Origin: Klenkia brasiliensis
Lineage (GTDB): Bacteria > Actinomycetota > Actinomycetes > Mycobacteriales > Geodermatophilaceae
Direction of reading: 5' to 3'
NCBI RefSeq assembly: GCF_900100695.1
Contig: NZ_FNCF01000003.1
Location: forward strand, 248,001 to 312,000
DNA length: 64,000 nt
Position 1 is the stretch's first letter. Each line of letters opens with the position of its first letter. This document shows, in pieces, positions 8,757 to 17,696 of the stretch. The notes below the pieces were generated by a model that saw only the letters and a list, made by a program, of their open reading frames with translations, was not told the origin of the DNA and ran no database searches. The position numbers and the translations under genes are program-made.

Positions 8757-9473
8757 ATGTCCCGCACCCGCACCGCCCTCCTGCGCACCGCCGTCGTCAC
8801 CGGCGCGGCCGGCGCGCTCGCGCTGACCGCCGCCGGCCCGGCCGCCGCCGAGACCGAGGTGCCCGAGCCGGCCACCTTCACCAGCGCCTTCACCGCGATG
8901 GCCACGCCCGACATGGTGATCAACAACGACGGGGTGGCGACCCCCGGCGAACCCGGCACCAGCGGCACCTTCACCTACCGGATCAACTCCGACACCGAGG
9001 TGATCTGCTACGACATCCGCCTCACCGGCGTGACCCCGCCATACCAGTCGCCGGCCAAGACCGCGACGCACATCCACCAGGGCGACGCCGGCCAGGCCGG
9101 CCCGCCGCGCATCGCCTTCCCCAACCCCGAGGACGACGGCAGCGGCGCCCTGGTCAGCTCCGGCTGCCTGCAGGGCCCCTTCACCACCGGGCTCGCCCCG
9201 CAGGGCTCCGACACCGGGCAGGGCTTCACCCTCGACCAGATCGAGGCCGACCCGTCGGCCTTCTTCACCGACACCCACACGTCGGCCTACGCGGCCGGGG
9301 CCGTGCGCGGTCAGCTGGTGGAGATCCCGGTCGGCGGCGTGGAGACCGGCGCGGGTGGCGCGTCGGCTGCCCAGGACGGGTCCACGGGGACCGTCCTGGG
9401 CGTGGTCGGCGGCGCGGCGCTGCTGGCCGGGGCGGGCGCGGTCGCGCTGCGTCGCCGGGCGCCGCAGCAGTGA
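8757..9473 (+). CDS. Secreted/membrane CHRD-domain protein
   Basis: 238 residues. The signal peptide (RTRTALLRTAVVTGAAG, cleavage likely after AAA near residue 31) is followed by a CHRD domain (ATHIHQGDAG near 100, GAVRGQL near 180). The tail has a Gly-rich stretch, one hydrophobic segment (about 207-230) and RRR, like a surface-anchored protein but without a clear LPxTG. CHRD domains occur in chordin and many bacterial surface proteins; their bacterial role is unknown. It is directly downstream of the ECF pair with a matching promoter, and overlaps the sortase start by 4 nt. It is the likely target of the sigma factor. Confidence 0.85.
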   Translation: MSRTRTALLRTAVVTGAAGALALTAAGPAAAETEVPEPATFTSAFTAMATPDMVINNDGVATPGEPGTSGTFTYRINSDTEVICYDIRLTGVTPPYQSPAKTATHIHQGDAGQAGPPRIAFPNPEDDGSGALVSSGCLQGPFTTGLAPQGSDTGQGFTLDQIEADPSAFFTDTHTSAYAAGAVRGQLVEIPVGGVETGAGGASAAQDGSTGTVLGVVGGAALLAGAGAVALRRRAPQQ

Positions 9474-10096
9474 GGTCCCGCGGGCTCCGTCGTCTCGCGC
9501 TGGCCGCCGGCGCCGCGCTGGCGCTGACGGGCTGCGCGGGGACGGCGGGGCCCGCGGCCTCCCCTCCCGCGGCGCCGTCGTCCACGGCACCGGCCGCGTC
9601 CCCGACGTCCGCGCCGGCGGCCCCCGCTCCGTCCTCGCTGGACCCGGCCGCCGTCCCGGCGCCGACCGCGGTGTCCATCCCGGCCCTCGGCGTGGCGCAG
9701 GACTTGATCGGGCTGGGCGTCGCCGAGGACGGCACGGCCGAGGTGCCCACCGACTTCGCCGACGTCGGCTGGTTCACCCCCGGCGGCCGGCCCGGCGCCC
9801 GCGGCCCGACGGTGCTCATGGGGCACGTCGATTCCACGGCCGGGCCGGCGGTGTTCTACGACCTGCGCGAGCTGACCCCCGGCGACACGGTGCAGCTGAC
9901 CGTCGCCGACGGGTCGACCGCGACCTACACGGTCACCGGCACCGAGCAGGTCGCCAAGGACACCTTCCCCACCGCCGCGGTCTTCGGCGCCACCACCGAG
10001 GACGTGCTGCGGCTGATCACCTGCACCGGGGCCTTCGACGCCGGGGCGCGCAGCTACACCGACAACCTGGTCGTGTCGGCGGTCCGCAGCGGCTGA
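9470..10096 (+). CDS. Class F sortase, lipoprotein type
   Basis: 208 residues from GTG 9470, overlapping the CHRD stop. The N-terminus has a lipobox (ALTGC, Cys near residue 21), then a Pro/Ser/Ala linker of ~40 residues. The sortase barrel follows, with the catalytic His in LMGHVDS (near 122), Cys in LITCTG (near 183) and Arg in GARSYTDN. Sortases cleave a C-terminal sorting signal and transfer the protein to a nucleophile. The adjacent CHRD protein has no canonical LPxTG, so either its signal is divergent or the substrate is elsewhere. Confidence 0.88.
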   Translation: MRSRGLRRLALAAGAALALTGCAGTAGPAASPPAAPSSTAPAASPTSAPAAPAPSSLDPAAVPAPTAVSIPALGVAQDLIGLGVAEDGTAEVPTDFADVGWFTPGGRPGARGPTVLMGHVDSTAGPAVFYDLRELTPGDTVQLTVADGSTATYTVTGTEQVAKDTFPTAAVFGATTEDVLRLITCTGAFDAGARSYTDNLVVSAVRSG

Positions 10097-10111
10097 GTAG
10101 GGTCCCCCGCC

Positions 10112-10963
10112 GTGGCGGTCGTGCTCTCCATCCAGTCCCACGTGGCCTACGGGCACGTCGGCAACGCCTCCGCGGTCTTCCCGCTGCAGCGGCTGGGCCA
10201 CGAGGTCTGGCCGGTGCACACGGTGCAGTTCTCCAACCACACCGGCTACGGCTCCTGGACCGGGCGGGTCTTCGACGGCCAGGCCGTGGAGGAGGTCGTC
10301 GACGGCATCGCCGCGCGCGGCGTGCTGGGCAGCTGCGACGCGGTGCTGTCGGGCTACCTGGGCTCGGCCGACATCGGCCACGCCGTCGTCGGCACCGTCG
10401 CCCGGGTCCGGGAGGCCAACCCGGCCGCCGTGTACTGCTGCGACCCGGTCATCGGCGACGTCGGCCGCGGCGTGTTCGTCCGGCCGGGCATCGCGGAGTT
10501 CATGCGCGACGTCGCCGTCCCCGCCGCCGACGTCGTGACCCCCAACCACTTCGAGCTGGACCTGCTCACCGGGGGGACGACGACCACGCTGCCGCAGGTG
10601 CGCGACGCGGTCGCGGCCCTGCAGGCCACCGGCCCGCAGGTGGTGCTGGTGACCAGCCTGGACGTCGAGGACACCCCCGACGACGCCGTCGACCTGCTCG
10701 CCGCCGCGGGCGGCCGGGCGTGGCGGGTGCGCACCCCTGAGCTGGGCCTGTCGGTCAACGGCGCGGGGGACGCGATCGCGGCGCTGTTCCTGGCGCACTG
10801 GATGTCCACCGGCTCGGCGGCCGACGCGCTGGGGGCCGCGGCGGCGTCGGTGTTCGGGCTGCTGCGGATGACCGCCGAGGCCGGCAGCCGGGAGATCCTG
10901 ACGGTGGCCGCGCAGGAGGAGTTCGTCTCCCCCACCCGGACCTTCGAGGTCGTCGAGGTCTGA
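10112..10963 (+). CDS. pdxY: Pyridoxal kinase
   Basis: 283 residues from GTG 10112. It begins with VLSIQSHVAYGHVGN, diagnostic for PdxY/PdxK. The glycine-rich NGAGDAIAALF near residue 219 carries the catalytic Asp of the ribokinase-like fold. The enzyme phosphorylates pyridoxal with ATP in the vitamin B6 salvage pathway. It lies 15 nt after the sortase and 4 nt before an MFS gene, so it may be co-transcribed with the latter. Confidence 0.94.
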   Translation: MAVVLSIQSHVAYGHVGNASAVFPLQRLGHEVWPVHTVQFSNHTGYGSWTGRVFDGQAVEEVVDGIAARGVLGSCDAVLSGYLGSADIGHAVVGTVARVREANPAAVYCCDPVIGDVGRGVFVRPGIAEFMRDVAVPAADVVTPNHFELDLLTGGTTTTLPQVRDAVAALQATGPQVVLVTSLDVEDTPDDAVDLLAAAGGRAWRVRTPELGLSVNGAGDAIAALFLAHWMSTGSAADALGAAAASVFGLLRMTAEAGSREILTVAAQEEFVSPTRTFEVVEV

Positions 10964-10967
10964 GCCG

Positions 10968-12155
10968 GTGACGCAGCAGGCGGGGCCGGCGACCAGCACG
11001 GGGGCACGCGCGCTGCTCGCCGCCTTCTGCGTCCTGGTCGCGGCCACCCAGGTGCTGTGGCTGACGTTCTCCCCGGTCACCGACCAGGCCGCCGGCGCCC
11101 TCGGGGTGGGCACCGGCGCCATCGCGAACCTGGCCGCGGTCAACCCGCTGCTGTTCGTGCTGCTGGCGACCGCGGCCGGCCGGTGGCTGGAGCGGGCGCT
11201 CGTGCCCGCCCTGGCCACCGGCGCCGCGCTGACCGCCGCCGGGGCCGTCGTCCGGGCGCTGGGCACCGGCTCGTACCCGGTCGTGCTGGCCGGGCAGGTG
11301 GTGCTGTCGGCCGGCCAGCCGCTGGTGCTCGGGGCGACCACCGTGGTCGCCGTGCGCTACGCCGCCCCCGCGGGCCGCACCGCGGCCATCGCCGCGGCCA
11401 GCGCGGCGCAGTTCGTCGGCATCCTGGTCGCGGCGCTGGTCGCCGCACCGGTGGTGGACGCGGTCGGGCTGCGCGGCCTGCTGCGCGCGGAGGCGGTCGC
11501 GGTCGCGGTGGTCGCCGCGGTCACCGTCGTCCTGCTGCGCCGGGTCCCCCCGCGCTCGGTGCCCGCGGCCGCGGCGGCGGCGCCCGCCCGGCTGGGGCGG
11601 GACCGCCTGCTGGTGCTGTTCGCCGTGGTGCTCTTCGTCGGCGTCGGGGTGTTCAACGCCGTGGCCACCTGGCTGGACCCGGTGCTGGGCGCCCTCGGCC
11701 GGCCGGGCACCGCCGGCCCGCTGATCGCGGGCATGACCGTGGCGGGCATCGCCGGCGCCGCGGTGCTGCCGGCCTGGGCCGCGGCCCGCGACCGCCGCCG
11801 GGCCGTGCTGCTGGCCGCGGCCGCGGTCACGGTGGGCGGGTTCGCGCTGGCCGCCGTGCTGCCCCCGGGTCCCGCGGGCGCCGCGCTGCTGGTGGTGCTG
11901 CCCCTGGTGGGGTTCGTGCTGCTGGCCGGCCTGCCGGTGGTCCTGGAGTGGGCCGAGCTGCACGTCGGCGCCGACCGGGCGGCCCGGGCCACCAGCCTGC
12001 TGCTGCTGGCCGGCAACGCGGGCGGCGTGGTGCTGGTGCTCGCCGTCGAGGTGGCCGGCGGGCAGCCGCGCCCGACGCTCCTGCTGCTGGCCGCGCTCGG
12101 CCTGCCGGCGGCCGCGGCCGCCTGGCTGCTGCCCCGCCGGGGTCAGTCCTCGTAG
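10968..12155 (+). CDS. MFS transporter (CynX/NimT-like)
   Basis: 395 residues with about 12 hydrophobic segments and short loops, beginning with GTG 10968. The overall layout and length fit CynX/NimT-type MFS carriers. No substrate motif is clear. Its closeness to pdxY hints at a B6-related or unrelated small solute, which is only inference. The 3' end overlaps the convergent TIGR03943 gene by 13 nt. Confidence 0.8.
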   Translation: MTQQAGPATSTGARALLAAFCVLVAATQVLWLTFSPVTDQAAGALGVGTGAIANLAAVNPLLFVLLATAAGRWLERALVPALATGAALTAAGAVVRALGTGSYPVVLAGQVVLSAGQPLVLGATTVVAVRYAAPAGRTAAIAAASAAQFVGILVAALVAAPVVDAVGLRGLLRAEAVAVAVVAAVTVVLLRRVPPRSVPAAAAAAPARLGRDRLLVLFAVVLFVGVGVFNAVATWLDPVLGALGRPGTAGPLIAGMTVAGIAGAAVLPAWAAARDRRRAVLLAAAAVTVGGFALAAVLPPGPAGAALLVVLPLVGFVLLAGLPVVLEWAELHVGADRAARATSLLLLAGNAGGVVLVLAVEVAGGQPRPTLLLLAALGLPAAAAAWLLPRRGQSS

Positions 12156-12838
12156 CCGTCGGCCGGGGCCGGCACCGGGCGGACGGCGTCCGGGGTGATC
12201 GCCGGTTCCGGGTACCCCTCGGTGGGGTGCGGCAGGGACGGGGCGTAGCGGCCCACGACCTCGACCCACTGGTCCGCGCGGCCGGCGACCTCGCCGTCGA
12301 GCACCACCCGGACGGCCGAGGCGTCGGCGGCGCAGCAGGCGATCCGGATCCGGGTGAGGTACCAGCCACCGCCCTCCCGCGGGGAGAGGAAGCCGACCAG
12401 CCGGATGTCCCGGCCCGCCAGCGGCGAGGTGTCGCTCTGCTGGGTGCGGACCGCGTAGCCCGACAGCGTCAGCGTGCGGTGGGACTCCCCGGGGTCGTCG
12501 GCGCCGATGCCCAGCGGGGTGCCCGACCGCGGAGCAGCCACCGGGGCGGCCTGCCGCTCGGCGGTCCAGGCACCCAGCGGCCCGGGCGCCACGACCAGGA
12601 GGACGGCGACCGGGGCCAGCAGCAGCCACGCCACCCGCGGGCCGGGGTGGGCGTCGTCCGCGCCGGGCCGGGTCCGCAGCACCCCGACCAGGCCGACGGC
12701 CAGCACCACGGCGCCCGCCGCGACCAGCAGCGGCCGGAACCCGGCCTGCACGTACGCCAGGTACCCCTGGCCCAGCGACACCCGCAGCACGACCCCGCCC
12801 AGCAGCACCAGGAGCAGGTGCTGGGTCAGCCGGTTCAC
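12143..12838 (-). CDS. TIGR03943-type (DUF1980/YcgQ-like) permease subunit
   Basis: 231 residues from GTG 12838, overlapping the upstream permease stop by 4 nt. Two to three N-terminal transmembrane segments (to about residue 95) are followed by a soluble domain with the conserved IRIACCAADA Cys pair near residue 170 and DQWVEVVGRY. This is the partner of DUF318 permeases (B. subtilis YcgQ/YcgR pair). Such pairs often sit near zinc-responsive genes, as here. Which ion is moved, and in which direction, is not established. Confidence 0.85.
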   Translation of the reverse strand: MNRLTQHLLLVLLGGVVLRVSLGQGYLAYVQAGFRPLLVAAGAVVLAVGLVGVLRTRPGADDAHPGPRVAWLLLAPVAVLLVVAPGPLGAWTAERQAAPVAAPRSGTPLGIGADDPGESHRTLTLSGYAVRTQQSDTSPLAGRDIRLVGFLSPREGGGWYLTRIRIACCAADASAVRVVLDGEVAGRADQWVEVVGRYAPSLPHPTEGYPEPAITPDAVRPVPAPADGYED

Positions 12839-13833
12839 AGCAGCCACCAGCCCACGAGCGCGGCCGCGGCCACCGCGACCACGAAGGTGGCGGGGGCGAA
12901 CCGGACGGCGAACCGGGTCCCGAAGGTGCCGGCCTGCAGCGCGACGAGCTTGACGTCCACCGCCGGGCCGACGACCAGGAAGGCCAGCCGGGCGCTGAGC
13001 GAGAACGAGGTCAGCCCGGCCGCCACGAACGCGTCGGCCTCCGAGCAGATCGCCAGCACGACGGCCAGGGCCGCCAGCACGAGCAGGGCGAGCACCGGCT
13101 CGTCGGCGACGGCGTCCAGCCAGGCCCGGGGCACCACCACCTGCAGGGTGGCCGCGGTCAGCCCGCCGACCACGAGGAAGCCGCCGGCGTGCACCAGGTC
13201 GTGCTGCACCGCGCCCAGGAACGCCGCGGCGCGCCCGGTGCCGGCGGCGTGCTCGTGCCGCACCGGGGGGCGCAGCCACTCGCCGCGGCCGAACGCCGTC
13301 CACAGCCAGCCCATGACCACCGCGACCGCCAGGGACGCGACGAACCGGGCGGCCACCATCTCCGGGTCGTCGGGGAAGGCGACGGCGGTGGCCACCAGCA
13401 CCACCGGGTTGATCGCCGGGGCCGACAGCAGGAAGGCCAGCGCGGCGGCCGGGGCGACACCGCGGCGGACCAGGCTCCCGGCCACCGGCACCGAGGCGCA
13501 CTCGCAGCCGGGCAGCACCAGGCCGGCAGCCCCGGCGACCGGCACCGCGAGCGCGGGACGGCCGGGCAGCGCGCGGGCGAAGAACGACGGCGGCACCAGC
13601 GTGCCGATCGCCGCGGACAGCAGGACCCCCAGCACCAGGAAGGGCAGCGCCTGCAGGCAGACGGCGACGAACACGGTCGACCAGGCCCGCAGCGCCGGGC
13701 CGTCGAAGGCCCCGGGCAGCAGGAACCGGGCGGCCACCACGGCCAGCAGCAGCACCACCAGCACGTCGGTCGGGCGGACCCGCGACCGCGTGACCTGCAC
13801 CTCGCTGCGCACCCCGCGCGCCCTCCTGAACAT
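12835..13833 (-). CDS. DUF318/YcgR-type permease
   Basis: 332 residues from ATG 13833, with about eight transmembrane segments. Family hallmarks are LPGCECASVPVAGSL (Cys-x-Cys near residue 118) and SAPAINPVVLVAT in the first half, and CSEADAFVAAGLT in the second. The Cys/Glu/Asp residues inside the membrane suit a metal or thiol-bearing substrate. It is coupled to the TIGR03943 gene. Start choice: an upstream in-frame ATG exists but crosses the divergent DUF1490 gene; ATG 13833 begins the conserved region. Confidence 0.83.
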   Translation of the reverse strand: MFRRARGVRSEVQVTRSRVRPTDVLVVLLLAVVAARFLLPGAFDGPALRAWSTVFVAVCLQALPFLVLGVLLSAAIGTLVPPSFFARALPGRPALAVPVAGAAGLVLPGCECASVPVAGSLVRRGVAPAAALAFLLSAPAINPVVLVATAVAFPDDPEMVAARFVASLAVAVVMGWLWTAFGRGEWLRPPVRHEHAAGTGRAAAFLGAVQHDLVHAGGFLVVGGLTAATLQVVVPRAWLDAVADEPVLALLVLAALAVVLAICSEADAFVAAGLTSFSLSARLAFLVVGPAVDVKLVALQAGTFGTRFAVRFAPATFVVAVAAAALVGWWLL

Positions 13834-13894
13834 GGTTCCCGTTAGCGTGTCGCCGCACAGCGTCGCACGCCGCCCCCGAGACCGAGGAGCTCCC

Positions 13895-14206
13895 GTGGCA
13901 GAGCAGAAGAAGTCCCGCACCGCCGGCGCAGGGTCCCTGCTCCGCAAGGCCATCGGCACCGTGGCCACCGGGGTGGTCGGCGTGGTGGTCGTCCGCGCCG
14001 CCGAGCGCGGTGAGCCCGGCAGCCTGCCCCGCAAGGTCGCCGTCGCCGCCACCAAGGCCGGCATCCTCGGCGCCCGCCGGGCCGAGAGGGCCGTCGAGCG
14101 CGGCCGGCTGGCCGCCGGCGACGTCCGGGCGCAGGCCTACGCCGACCTCGGCGAGCAGGCCCCGCCCCCGGCCGACCGCTCCGCCGGGCACGACCACAGC
14201 CACTGA
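13895..14206 (+). CDS. DUF1490 family, PacL-like P1B-ATPase partner
   Basis: 103 residues from GTG 13895, with GAGGAG 6 nt upstream. One hydrophobic segment (AIGTVATGVVGVVVV, about 19-33) is followed by a basic helical region, and the C-terminus ends in HDHSH. DUF1490 proteins precede CtpC/CtpG/CtpV genes in mycobacteria. PacL1 forms a membrane platform with CtpC and binds zinc through a short C-terminal Asp/His motif (published for M. tuberculosis). The His/Asp tail and the stop/start overlap (TGATG) with the ATPase gene strongly suggest the same partnership here. Confidence 0.88.
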   Translation: MAEQKKSRTAGAGSLLRKAIGTVATGVVGVVVVRAAERGEPGSLPRKVAVAATKAGILGARRAERAVERGRLAAGDVRAQAYADLGEQAPPPADRSAGHDHSH

Positions 14207-16344
14207 TGGCCCCCGAGGCACCCGTCGTCGTCGCCGACGCCGGGGGGCGGGTGCGGCTGCACGTGCCCGCACTGGTCGGGTCGCCGTCGCGGTCCGTGGT
14301 CGTGGAGGACCTGCTCGACGACGTGCCCGGCGTGCTGGCCGTGCAGGCCTTCCCGGGCACCGGGCACGTGGTCGTCTGGACCGCCCCGGACACCGACCGC
14401 GACGCCGTCCTCGCCGCGGTCGTCGCCGCGGGGCAGCGGCCCGCGGACGTGGCCGTCGCCCGGGCGCCGCGCTCGGCCGACGTCGGCAACGGCGAGCTGC
14501 TGCGGATCGCGGTCGGCGGCGCGGCCCTGGTGCTGCTCGGCGTCCGCCGGTACGTGCTCGGCCGTCCGCCCGTGCTGTCGGGGCAGAGCCGGCTGGCCGC
14601 CACCGCCGTGACGGTCTTCACCGGCTACCCGTTCATGAAGGGGGCGGTCGGCGCGCTGACCGGGCAGCGCACCGCCGGCACCGACGCCCTGGTCACCGCC
14701 GCCACCGTGGCCAGCCTGCTGCTGCGCGAGAACGTCGTCGCGCTGACCGTGCTCTGGCTGCTCAACATCGGCGAGTGGCTGCAGGACCTCACCCTGCGCC
14801 GCACCCGCAACGCCATCTCCGCGCTGCTGGCCGGCACCGAGTCCACCGCCTGGGTGGTCGCCGCCGACGGCGTGGAGCAGCAGGTCGACCTGGCCCGGCT
14901 GCGGGTCGGGGACCTGGTGGTCGTGCACGAGCAGGCCACCATCGCCGTCGACGGCGAGGTCGTCGAGGGCGAGGGCGTGGTCGACCAGGCCGCCATCACC
15001 GGCGAGCCGTTGCCGGTCACCGTCGCCGCCGGCGCCACCGTGCACGCCGGCTCGGTGAACTTGAGGGGGCGCATCGTGGTGCGCGCCTCGGCCACCGGCT
15101 CGGACACCGCGATCGGCCGGATCATCGCCCGCGTCGAGCAGGCCCAGGACGACCGCGCACCCATCCAGACCGTCGGCGACGAGTTCTCCCGCCGGTTCGT
15201 GCCCGCCTCCTTCGCGCTGGCCGCGCTGACCTGGCTGGTCACCCGCGACGTGCGCCGGGCGATGACGATGCTGCTGGTCGCCTGCCCCTGCGCGGTCGGG
15301 CTCTCGACCCCGACCGCGGTCAGCGCGGCCATCGGCAACGGCGCCTCCCGCGGCGTGCTCATCAAGGGCGGTGCCCACCTGGAGGCCGCCGGGCGGGTCG
15401 ACGCCGTCGTGTTCGACAAGACCGGCACGCTCACCGTCGGGCGGCCGGTGGTCACCAACGTCGTCTCCTTCGACGCGGGCTGGACGCCCGAGCAGGTGCT
15501 GGGCTACGCCGCCTCGTCGGAGATCCACTCCCGGCACCCGCTGGCCCAGGCGGTCATCCGCTCCACCGAGGAGCGGCACGTGTTCATCCCGCCGCACGAG
15601 GAGTGCGAGGTGCTGCTGGGTCTGGGCATGCGCACGCAGGCCGACGGCCGGGTGCTGCTGCTGGGCAGCGAGGCGCTGATGGCCGCCGAGGGCGTCCCGG
15701 TGCCGGACGACGCGGTGCGCTGGCTCGCCGACCTGCGTGCGCAGACCGAGACCCCGCTGCTGCTGGCCGTGGACGGCGCGCTCGTGGGGCTGGTCAGCCT
15801 GCGCGACGAGGTCCGGGCCGAGGCACCCGAGGTGCTGGCGGCGCTGCGGGCCGGCGGGGTGCGCCGCGTGGTCATGCTCACCGGCGACCACGCCACCGCG
15901 GCGGCCGCGGTCGCGGAGCAGCTGGGCATCGAGGAGTGGCGGGCCGAGGTGCTGCCCGAGGACAAGCAGGACGTCGTCCGGGCGCTGCAGGCGGAGGGCT
16001 GCACCGTGGCGGTGATCGGGGACGGCACGAACGACGCCCCCGCCCTGGCCGCCGCGGACATCGGGATCGCGATGGGGGTGTCGGGCACCGACGTCGCGGT
16101 GGAGACCGCCGACGTGGCGCTGGTCGGCGACGACCTGCGGCACCTGCTGGACCTGCGCGACCTGGGCGGGCGGACGCTGCACATCGTGCGGCAGAACTAC
16201 GGCATGTCGATCGCGGTCAACGGCGTCGGGCTGCTGGTGGCCGGCGGGGGCGCGCTGTCGCCGGTGCTGGCCGCGGTGCTGCACAACGCCAGCTCGGTGG
16301 CGGTCGCGGTCAACTCCGCCCGCCTGGTCCGCCACCGCCGCTAG
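14206..16344 (+). CDS. ctpC: CtpC-like P1B-type metal-transporting ATPase
   Basis: 712 residues. An N-terminal HMA-like fold lacks CxxC, as in CtpC. The transmembrane metal motif CPC is near 361, the actuator ITGEP near 264, the phosphorylation motif DKTGT near 404, the HP dipeptide (SRHPLA) near 443 and the hinge GDGTNDAP near 605. The final membrane pair contains HNASSVAVAVNSAR. It uses ATP to export a transition metal; mycobacterial CtpC is linked to Zn/Mn. Coupled to the PacL-like gene. Its stop overlaps the convergent GntR gene by 4 nt (CTAG). Confidence 0.92.
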   Translation: MAPEAPVVVADAGGRVRLHVPALVGSPSRSVVVEDLLDDVPGVLAVQAFPGTGHVVVWTAPDTDRDAVLAAVVAAGQRPADVAVARAPRSADVGNGELLRIAVGGAALVLLGVRRYVLGRPPVLSGQSRLAATAVTVFTGYPFMKGAVGALTGQRTAGTDALVTAATVASLLLRENVVALTVLWLLNIGEWLQDLTLRRTRNAISALLAGTESTAWVVAADGVEQQVDLARLRVGDLVVVHEQATIAVDGEVVEGEGVVDQAAITGEPLPVTVAAGATVHAGSVNLRGRIVVRASATGSDTAIGRIIARVEQAQDDRAPIQTVGDEFSRRFVPASFALAALTWLVTRDVRRAMTMLLVACPCAVGLSTPTAVSAAIGNGASRGVLIKGGAHLEAAGRVDAVVFDKTGTLTVGRPVVTNVVSFDAGWTPEQVLGYAASSEIHSRHPLAQAVIRSTEERHVFIPPHEECEVLLGLGMRTQADGRVLLLGSEALMAAEGVPVPDDAVRWLADLRAQTETPLLLAVDGALVGLVSLRDEVRAEAPEVLAALRAGGVRRVVMLTGDHATAAAAVAEQLGIEEWRAEVLPEDKQDVVRALQAEGCTVAVIGDGTNDAPALAAADIGIAMGVSGTDVAVETADVALVGDDLRHLLDLRDLGGRTLHIVRQNYGMSIAVNGVGLLVAGGGALSPVLAAVLHNASSVAVAVNSARLVRHRR

Positions 16345-16727
16345 CGCAGCAGGGCGGCGCGGAGGGCGGTGACCAGCTGCTCGTCGGTCCAGCCGGCGGC
16401 GCGGCCGACCCGGACCAGGTCGGCGGCGGCGTCGGCGACCAGGCCGGCGGCGGGGGACGGCGCGACCGGGCCGGCGACCACGGTCCCGGTCCGGCGGCGG
16501 GAGGCGACCACGCCGGTGGCCTCCAGCTCCTTGTAGGCCCGGGCCACGGTGCCGACGGCCAGCCCGAGGTCGGCGGCCAGGGCACGTGCCGCGGGCAGCC
16601 GGTCACCGCGGACCAGCTGCTTGGCCGCCACCAGCGCGGTCACCTGCTCCCGCAGCTGCTCGTAGACCGGCACCGGGGAGGTGACGTCGACCCGCAGGAC
16701 CAGCCCGCGCGCGTCGGTGGCGGTCAC
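16341..16727 (-). CDS. GntR-family regulator, YtrA type
   Basis: 128 residues from GTG 16727. The winged helix occupies about 15-80 (VPVYEQLREQV, ARALAADLGLAVGTVARAYKEL) and only a short C-terminal helical tail follows, which is the YtrA-subfamily layout. Its start overlaps the stop of the upstream membrane gene by 4 nt, so the two form an operon. The promoter carries a perfect 21-bp inverted repeat (17697-17717). YtrA regulators repress their own membrane-protein operons and are often relieved by cell-wall or membrane stress. Here a link to metals is only suggested by neighbours. Confidence 0.9.
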   Translation of the reverse strand: MTATDARGLVLRVDVTSPVPVYEQLREQVTALVAAKQLVRGDRLPAARALAADLGLAVGTVARAYKELEATGVVASRRRTGTVVAGPVAPSPAAGLVADAAADLVRVGRAAGWTDEQLVTALRAALLR

Positions 16728-17686
16728 GCGGGCACCGCCGGCACGGGGGACGGCGGCGGACCCGACGGGGTGGGCGGCGCCGGCCGCAGCCGGGGTGCAG
16801 GCAGCAGGAGCAGCGCCAGCCCGGCCAGCACCGTCGACCCGCCGAGGGCGGCGCCGGCCGTGGCGAGCACCTGGAGCACGGGGTCCCCGCCGACGTCGAG
16901 CACCCGGGTGTCGACCGCCACCTCGGCACCGCGCGCGATCGAGCGCAGCGCCAGGCAGCCGACGACGAGCAGCCCGCCGAGCTCGACCAGCAGCCCCGCC
17001 GCGGCGCCGCGCAGCACGCGGTGCACCGAGGCGGCCCGCAGCACCGCCTCGGCCGGGCCGGGCACCGCGGGGCGGGCGAGCGCGGTGCGCAGCGCCAGCA
17101 CGACGAGCACCAGCACGACCGCTGTCCCCGCCAGCGCCGGGACGGCGAACACCGGGCCCGGGTAGGGGCCGGCGACCGACGGCCCGACCGCGCCGAGGCC
17201 GTCGGGGAGCGCGGTGACCGGTCCGGCCACCGCACGGCCGCCGGGTGCGCTGGTGGCCCAGCCGGCTGCGGCGACCGCGACGAGCCCGACCGCGGCACCC
17301 ACCAGGAGCCGGCGCACCCGGCGGGCCTCGGCGGGGAAGCGGCGCGGCAGCAGCGACGCGGTGCGGACCGCGCCGCGCGGGCGCGGCCACGCCGACTCCC
17401 CCACCCAGAGCACGCCGGTGTGCACCGCGGCGAACGCGAGCGGGGTCAGGGCCGCCGACACCCCGGAGCCGAGCCGGGCGGCCGGGTCGGTGAGACCGAC
17501 CGCGACCGCCGCGGCCAGCCCGGCCAGCACGGCGAGTCCGCCGGCCCCGGTGCCGTGCCGCCGGGCGTCGGCGACGGCCGGGTCGAGCTGCCGACGGCGG
17601 ACGGCCGTCGCGGCGAGCCCGGCGCCGACGGTGAGCCCGACCAGCAGGACCAGCGCGACCGGCGCGGAGGAGAACAGCCCGCCCAT
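16724..17686 (-). CDS. Polytopic membrane protein in the GntR operon
   Basis: 320 residues from ATG 17686 with GGAGG upstream. Seven or eight hydrophobic segments are spread over the length; the tail is Pro-rich. The family is not recognised with certainty. YtrA-type regulators are commonly paired with ABC permeases or DUF1648-like membrane proteins, and no ATPase gene is present here. Start chosen by the RBS; the longer in-frame extension would cross the operator. Confidence 0.7.
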   Translation of the reverse strand: MGGLFSSAPVALVLLVGLTVGAGLAATAVRRRQLDPAVADARRHGTGAGGLAVLAGLAAAVAVGLTDPAARLGSGVSAALTPLAFAAVHTGVLWVGESAWPRPRGAVRTASLLPRRFPAEARRVRRLLVGAAVGLVAVAAAGWATSAPGGRAVAGPVTALPDGLGAVGPSVAGPYPGPVFAVPALAGTAVVLVLVVLALRTALARPAVPGPAEAVLRAASVHRVLRGAAAGLLVELGGLLVVGCLALRSIARGAEVAVDTRVLDVGGDPVLQVLATAGAALGGSTVLAGLALLLLPAPRLRPAPPTPSGPPPSPVPAVPA

Positions 17687-17696
17687 GACGACCTCC

